Source: Gnetum montanum
Lineage: Eukaryota > Streptophyta > Gnetopsida > Gnetales > Gnetaceae
Direction: 5' to 3'
Length of the DNA: 64,000 bases
Assembly (NCBI GenBank): GCA_015680685.1
Contig: MNCI01034224.1
Span: 164,760 to 228,759 of the forward strand
A program made the position numbers and the translations under genes. Within the stretch, counting starts at the first letter, position 1, and every line of letters begins with the position of its first letter. This document shows, one piece after another, positions 58,490 to 64,000 of this stretch. The notes under the pieces are model-generated. The model was not told the origin of the DNA. It made no database searches and saw only the letters and a program-made list of their open reading frames with translations.

Positions 58490-59300
58490 TCTCGGCGCCA
58501 CAGCTGCAAGCTGAAAAACTCTCTCAAAAACAAGAAGTTAAAAAGAAACCTGCAACGACCACAGAACCCACTTGGCCTCAATGCATTCTCTGCGAGATTT
58601 GATTCAGAAGCTGAAAATTTTGCCTCCTCCTGATTCTCCCCCGGCTCCTCTTTTGCATTGCTCGGCCCTAGAAAGACGCAGCAGCCACAACAGCAACCTA
58701 CTGAAAATTTTTTTTCCCAATAGAAATCCCGAAGAAAATTTTTTGCAACACAGGTTTTCAACTCAGTTACCTGAATTTCGTTCGCTGCTTGCTCCAGCCC
58801 GGCAAGGTAAAAATTTTTTTTGGCCCCTGTTGGAATCGAAATCGAATTCAAAACGGATATTTCGCAGGTTGAGAATTAGCCTCCCGAAGAAGAGCGATTT
58901 TGCGCCTGTACCGTAAATGGGGAGGACCCGTCGTGGGCCACTGCAGCAGATGCTCGAGACAAAAACTGAGAGAGAGAGCCAGGCCTGGGAACAACTCTCT
59001 CTCTCTCTCTCCACAAACAGCAACAAGAATAACAGACGCAGAGCTAGAGCTACACAGGCAGACGCAGAACTTCAGACGCCTTCGAGAACGGGACAATGGA
59101 AGGGGAACGAACGGAGGGTAGAAACGGGGACCAAATCAGAGAAGAGAAGGAGAGGTTTGTTTGTGGGTTTTGCAGGAAAAAGAAAGAAAAAGGGGCCTGG
59201 ACGGATTAAAAAGTCTCTTACGCGGGGTAGAGGCTGATGGTGTTTGGGGCAGACTGTGGGGGTTTTTCATTATTAGTTCCTGAAAGTTTTGTTTTTGTTG
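58490..59300 (-). promoter_or_regulatory. KRP 5' leader and promoter region
   Basis: The region upstream of the KRP start is CpG-containing and purine/pyrimidine-biased, unlike the CpG-poor retrotransposon half. It contains an inverted pair of microsatellites, (GA) at 58968-58978 and (CT)8 at 58995-59010, which could form a hairpin in the leader or act as GA-repeat promoter elements. No clear TATA box is seen on the minus strand, and the transcription start is not determined. Confidence 0.45.
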
Positions 59301-62300
59301 TTTTCTTCTCCCTACCCCTTCCTTGCCGGTGGGTTTGGTTCGTTTTGTGTCCGGGGGCCGGGGGCCTTGCATGGATTCTGGATTTCTCCTTGGGTTTTTT
59401 CCAACCCGCAGTCGTGTGCGTGACTAATTAACATTGCCGTGGTTGTCTTGCGCAGGTTTTGATTATGCGTGCCATCTCTTATGGGAATGCGTGCTTAATC
59501 AATGGGTGTAACCCCCTCCTTTCACCATCACCCTCGATACTCTCCATGCACTGTACCCAGTTTTTGTCTCGTCTTCGCCGTCCCACATTCGTTTTCCTCC
59601 CAAAGCCGGCGAAACCGCCCCAAGAAACCGCTTGTTTTGTTTATTTGCTCTGTTTTTGAACCTGCTAATTTGGCTTCGGCGGAGGAGCATATTGGGTGCG
59701 TGTAGTGCGGTGTTTTTTGCCCTAAGCCCGAATTTTGACGGTTGAATAGCGTTAGAGGATGATTGGAAGGCATTTTAGATTTCCAATTTCCGGTTAAAAT
59801 CATCGTCATGGTACCCCTTGCTGTGATAAATCGGGTGCTGGAGCACTAATGTCGGGTATTAGACAAGGTACCTTTGTTGTTACTGTTTTAAGACTCTTGG
59901 GTCTCTTGCTATCGTTCATTCTTGATTTTGAAATAAAACGTTTCAAAGGAATTTACGTACAGGGCAACTTTACCCTATTGCCGTCCCTGGTAACATAACG
60001 GGTGCTTATGATTACAGATTTGATTAATGCAATTGGGGCGGGGCGCAAAGGTGGGCAGAGATTTGAAATAGCGTATGTGGCAAGTTGGGCCGGTCGGGCG
60101 GACGGACGGACGGACAGATTGCCTGTGCGTGCTTCATGATGACGACCTCGACGCATCCTGACCGTTGAAAAGGAATCTTCCCGGATCTGACGTCAGCGAT
60201 CCCCGTCGCGTCCTGGTTTGTGTTTCTCTGCTGCAAGTGCAAATACCTCCTGCAAATGTGTATTTTTTTTTGCCCTTTTCCCTTCCTTCCTATCCGTTTC
60301 TCCTCCGCCACCTTCTCTGCTCTGACAGTCACACGCACCCGCCTGGGGCTTTTTCCTTTGAATTTCGAAAAATGTTCGGCCCAACTCACGATAATTGCTA
60401 ATTTGGAACTGCCCGGTCGGCCCAGAAACCACCCTCCGGAGCTCTGTTTTTTTGTGGGTTGCGGCTTCTTGCTGGGTAACCAACAGGAAATCGGACAAAC
60501 AGAGCAATAAATAAAATCCCCTGGCCTGAGCCCCAGCCAAGTTTTATGATCGATGCGACTCATGAGGCTCCTTTTTGTTTTTCTGCGAGACCCACCCCCC
60601 TACCCCTACCGCACCCTCACCGGAAGCTTAAATGTTTCGGCGCACAAAACAACAAATGTTTAAGACTCCCCTGCATACGTTTGCAACAGAAGTGGGAATG
60701 TTCGATATTGATCACTGGCATATTCCACAGTGGAGGGGACTGGACTGGTTATAGAGGTCGTGATCTAAGACAGATGGAGAGCAGAAAATACGAAATCGAT
60801 TAGACAATGGTCGCAACAGCCCCATTTCTTCCCCAGACAGCTTGCCCACGCATCTTTTTTAGCTCTCTTGCATTCCCCCGTTTGATCGGGAACTCAGTTT
60901 ACCAACACGCTTTTCCCATTCTGAAAGTCAACAGTGTCGCTGTGGAATTGTGTAACAGTCGGTAAATTCGCAGAGCTAAAACCATCCAGAGCGGAATTCA
61001 AACGGTAAATAATAAGGGTAAGTGGGTGACCAGGCCGCCCAGATGCCCAAGAATTGAATGGCTGCAACAGAATCTGAAATTCGAAAACGGGGAGAGATTT
61101 TTGCAGGGCCCAAAACTAATAAGAACAGATAAAATGCAGCAAGCAACTTGACCCACAGACAGTCACTGTCCCGTAGTCCACCGTTTAAGGCAAAGCTTTA
61201 GAAGTCTGTGTTTTGCGTTCAGGATTTACGACCGTACATGTGGTGTACTGCTTAGTTAAATTCTAGAAGCAGGGAAAATAGCACACTATCCAGATATGTC
61301 AAGCAGACATGGGCCTAAAAGCTGCATATGCAATGCGCTTGGAGCATTGAAACATCAGGGAAACAAAACAAAAGGAAAATCAAAAGCAGAGGGCCGTTGA
61401 CGATTAAAACGCTACACTGCCTTCCGCCATGAGCCATTGCCTGCATTTCACTGTGTTTACCTATTTACGCTTACTTTTCTACTTAAAGTGGCCCACGTGC
61501 CCTGCGGAAATGGGGCCGGCAAGCAGATTAACAAGGAAATGGGATGATGTTTCTGATTGGGCTGTCCTTGTTTTTGGGAGTCACATGATCCGTGCTGATG
61601 TCCTCCCGGTTTCCCATCTGGCCTGCACTGATTCATAACTTATAAATTATTTAAGCTCTTTGCGTAACCTAACAGTCCACGCGTGTATTCTGCCATTAGT
61701 TGGAGCTTGCAAAAACAAATGTGGGAAAAGCTCCATGTTGCGGGATGAACCAACATGGAAATTCATATTCCGCAGGGTTGGTTTCAGGGGTTTTGGGTTT
61801 CGGTGTCGTGCTTTGGTGTTTGAATATTTTTCAGACGAGGTTTTAGATGTGGTTTCCCACGTTAATTCACGTTGTTTATTATATAGCATTAGTTGGAAAG
61901 TCTGAATCTTGCGACCCGATATGCTTATGCTTTTGCCCAGTGAGTTCGCAAATTTTTAGGAATTTAATGTGAACTTACGGAAAGCACAGTCACTGCATCA
62001 ATTCATTGTTGACTTTTTCTAGAATGGGTAATTGGTAATTGGTCCATGCATTGAAGTATTTTCATTGACGTATCATAAATTTTGGAAAATTCTTGCATCA
62101 TTCCCATTTCTTAACTGAGTTCCCTCGACGTAATAAACATTTGCAGTTTGTCAGTTTTCATAATTGATGAAATCAGGGACCGTCACTTTAAGTGATGGCA
62201 AGTGTGTGTTTCTTATGTGGTAAGAGGTTAGGCTTTTTTATACACCACCTTCCCAAAACTTTACATTGGCAGGATACACATTGAGCCTGCAAGTAATAAT

Positions 62301-64000
62301 CCTTTACAATTGATAAACTCATCTTGCTAAACAAAAACTAGAGTATTTGAATAAATTGTATCCAGGGGTTTGAGCTCCCATATCTGAAACATAAAACCGT
62401 GGTTGAAATTATGGTTCTCTTCAATCTCCTTGACATCTTGAGCCAGGTTACATTGCTTCTTCCAAACACTAGTGTGGTTAGATTACCATGGGGGATATTT
62501 ATGCATCATTGATTTAACCTCTTGACACAATTGAAGAGGTGGTTTGCTTCATTAGTGATTTTGTTGTAGCAAAACGCAAATGTGCTGGTTTTCACCACGT
62601 CTACCACTTAAAGAGTATCTCAATCAGGGTTGGAAATATACGGTTTGCTTTTTCGTTAAATTGTATGAAATTGGCTAAATTATTCAAATTTTTGGCTCCA
62701 AAATATATATGTACAATTTCGAAATATATGAACTCCCAGCTGATCTCAAGAGGCAACTGTGAAAAAAATGCTCCCCCATGCAAAGAAAATGGAAAATCAT
62801 AAGCATGAGAATTTTGTTTAATATTTTCACCTGCAAAGAAACAGAGTAAAGAAAAATTTTTGACCGTTAGTTGCGTGTGGATGCTGGGAAACTGGGAATC
62901 GAAAGCCCGACCTAACGGAGACGTGGAAAGTTCGATTGCTGAGCCACTGGGGGCCCACAAGGAAAACAGAGGCGACCCTGCCGACTTAGATTTAGCATAT
63001 TTTGAAAATGCAAATGTACGGTTTGATATGGACGCTGTATATCACATTGAAATTGACACAATCCCTAGACCTAGCATCATTACCGAATGCTTGACAGAAC
63101 GGCACTGTTACGAGCATCTCAAAATTTCATGGTTTCATGCAGATATGCTTTCGCGCACAATTGTTTAAAGGACGTGCCAACATTAACGGCTATCACCCAC
63201 ATGGCATGATGAAGCTGTGTAACTTTATGATTCTTGAATCAGCAGCCAACCCATACAATATGAAATCCAATATCCCAAGTATGCAGTAGATCTTCTGAAA
63301 GCGCTGTGCATTTTAGCAGAGAATGAATTTGAAGAATTAAGAGACTGTTGTGATTTCTTGAGGGTGGGAATCAGTGAAAATTTCGAAAATGAAAATTACT
63401 ACAAGAAAATTTGACAAAGAAACCTACCGCACAAACGGATTTACTGGTACAGTCAAACCGAGGGTAGAAATCGTGCTGCTGGTGCTGCAATAACAATTCT
63501 GAAACAAAATGAATGATGTTGTGAAGCGATGCTGATTGAGGAATCCAATGTCTGCGAAATCATGAATAATCCCTCTTGTTTTCTTTTATTCGCATTTATT
63601 TTATTGCAGATCCACTGAAGAGTGAAATTTGAATGCACATGGATCAGCACGAGAAAATACGAAGCTCGAGCGTGGATTCCGGTTCAAAGCAACAGAAACT
63701 ATATTTTTCAGAGATATCGTTGCAGGCTCCACATATACCGAACCCATAGCCGATATAACTATCACGGTTCCGTACATTCTACGAGTTTTGACGCGTTTCT
63801 GCATCATCCAGAGAGTTTGGTGCAATTTGGGTTACAACGGGGTTCCGCAGCTTTTTGACAGTTTGGTGCATTGTGTGGGGCAATAGTGCTATACCAAGAT
63901 TTGTGTTTTGATTCGTTTTGGTGGCGTATTCTGGGGATTTTTATTTGTTTTGGTTTGGGTTTCTGGTCTTTTTTTGGGATTCTGATCGGTATAGGTTGCT
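59301..64000. other. Intergenic region without a recognised gene
   Basis: Open frames of 60-180 codons occur, but none shows a domain, splice context or composition of a known protein. Noted sites are a (GGAC)4-type run at about 60098-60116, a G-box 'cccacgtgcc' at about 61493, a 9-bp perfect inverted repeat (61732-61740 with 61751-61759), and a tRNA-like segment at 62882-62955. The last 110 bases are T/G-rich and look like the start of an intron or leader of a gene beyond the window. Confidence 0.4.
62882..62955 (-). repeat. tRNA-derived SINE-like head
   Basis: On the minus strand, 'ccagtggctcagcaatcg' (A-box-like, TGGCTCAG) is followed about 30 bases later by 'cgggctttcgattccc' (B-box-like, 62907-62894). 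The spacing and the 'ccgttaggtc' before the B box resemble plant SINE heads. No cloverleaf with proper stems can be drawn. The body and poly-T end were not identified. Confidence 0.45.

Noticed and set aside
60024-60563. 179-codon minus-strand open frame ('MSRIDHKTWLGLRPGD...')
   Set aside because: It has no domain, no splice context and no composition typical of a conserved protein. The region is CpG-rich and stop-poor, so a frame of this size is expected by chance.

Overview
The window looks like nuclear DNA of a large, repeat-rich seed-plant genome, most plausibly a gymnosperm. That placement is an inference from the genes, the introns and the old nested retrotransposons; the species cannot be named from sequence alone. 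It falls into two halves.

Bases 1-37.7 kb are a nest of decayed Ty3/gypsy retrotransposons of Athila-like type. Their LTRs begin TGAT and end CATCA, their primer-binding sites resemble the tRNA-Asp type, and they carry gag and pol without a chromodomain. Element A (+, 1789-10093) has lost the start of its 5' LTR. Element B (-) is split: its 5' LTR, gag and protease lie at 33.0-37.5 kb, and its RT, RNase H and integrase at 11.4-14.3 kb. Element C (+, 14290-33036) sits inside B, bounded by two LTRs and a matching 5-bp target duplication (ATGAT). Inside the 3' part of C lies a different gag-protease-only element (E, about 22.3-30.6 kb) rich in short repeats. Inside E is a solo LTR (D, 29052-29937) with a target duplication (ACTAG). 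The order of insertion is therefore B, then C, then E, then D. All open frames here are broken by stops. A 436-base N gap (30817-31252) and a single N flanked by an exact 43-bp duplication (16108) are assembly scars.

From about 38 kb the sequence becomes genic. A ten-exon gene (38903-45949, +) encodes a plastid-type S-layer-homology-domain protein of about 997 residues: transit peptide, one membrane span, acidic linker, two SLH-like repeats, coiled coil and helical tail. Between 48.1 and 54.9 kb there is a chain of exon-like segments with compatible splice phases and no family I recognise. Its introns or flanks hold tandem duplications and tRNA-derived SINE-like heads. A four-exon gene on the minus strand (58489-56767) encodes a complete 308-residue ICK/KRP cyclin-dependent kinase inhibitor, with the MGKY start, the conserved middle block and the C-terminal CDK/cyclin-binding block. 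The region around its start, to about 60.6 kb, is relatively CpG-rich and contains a GA/CT inverted microsatellite. The last 4 kb hold no gene I can recognise.
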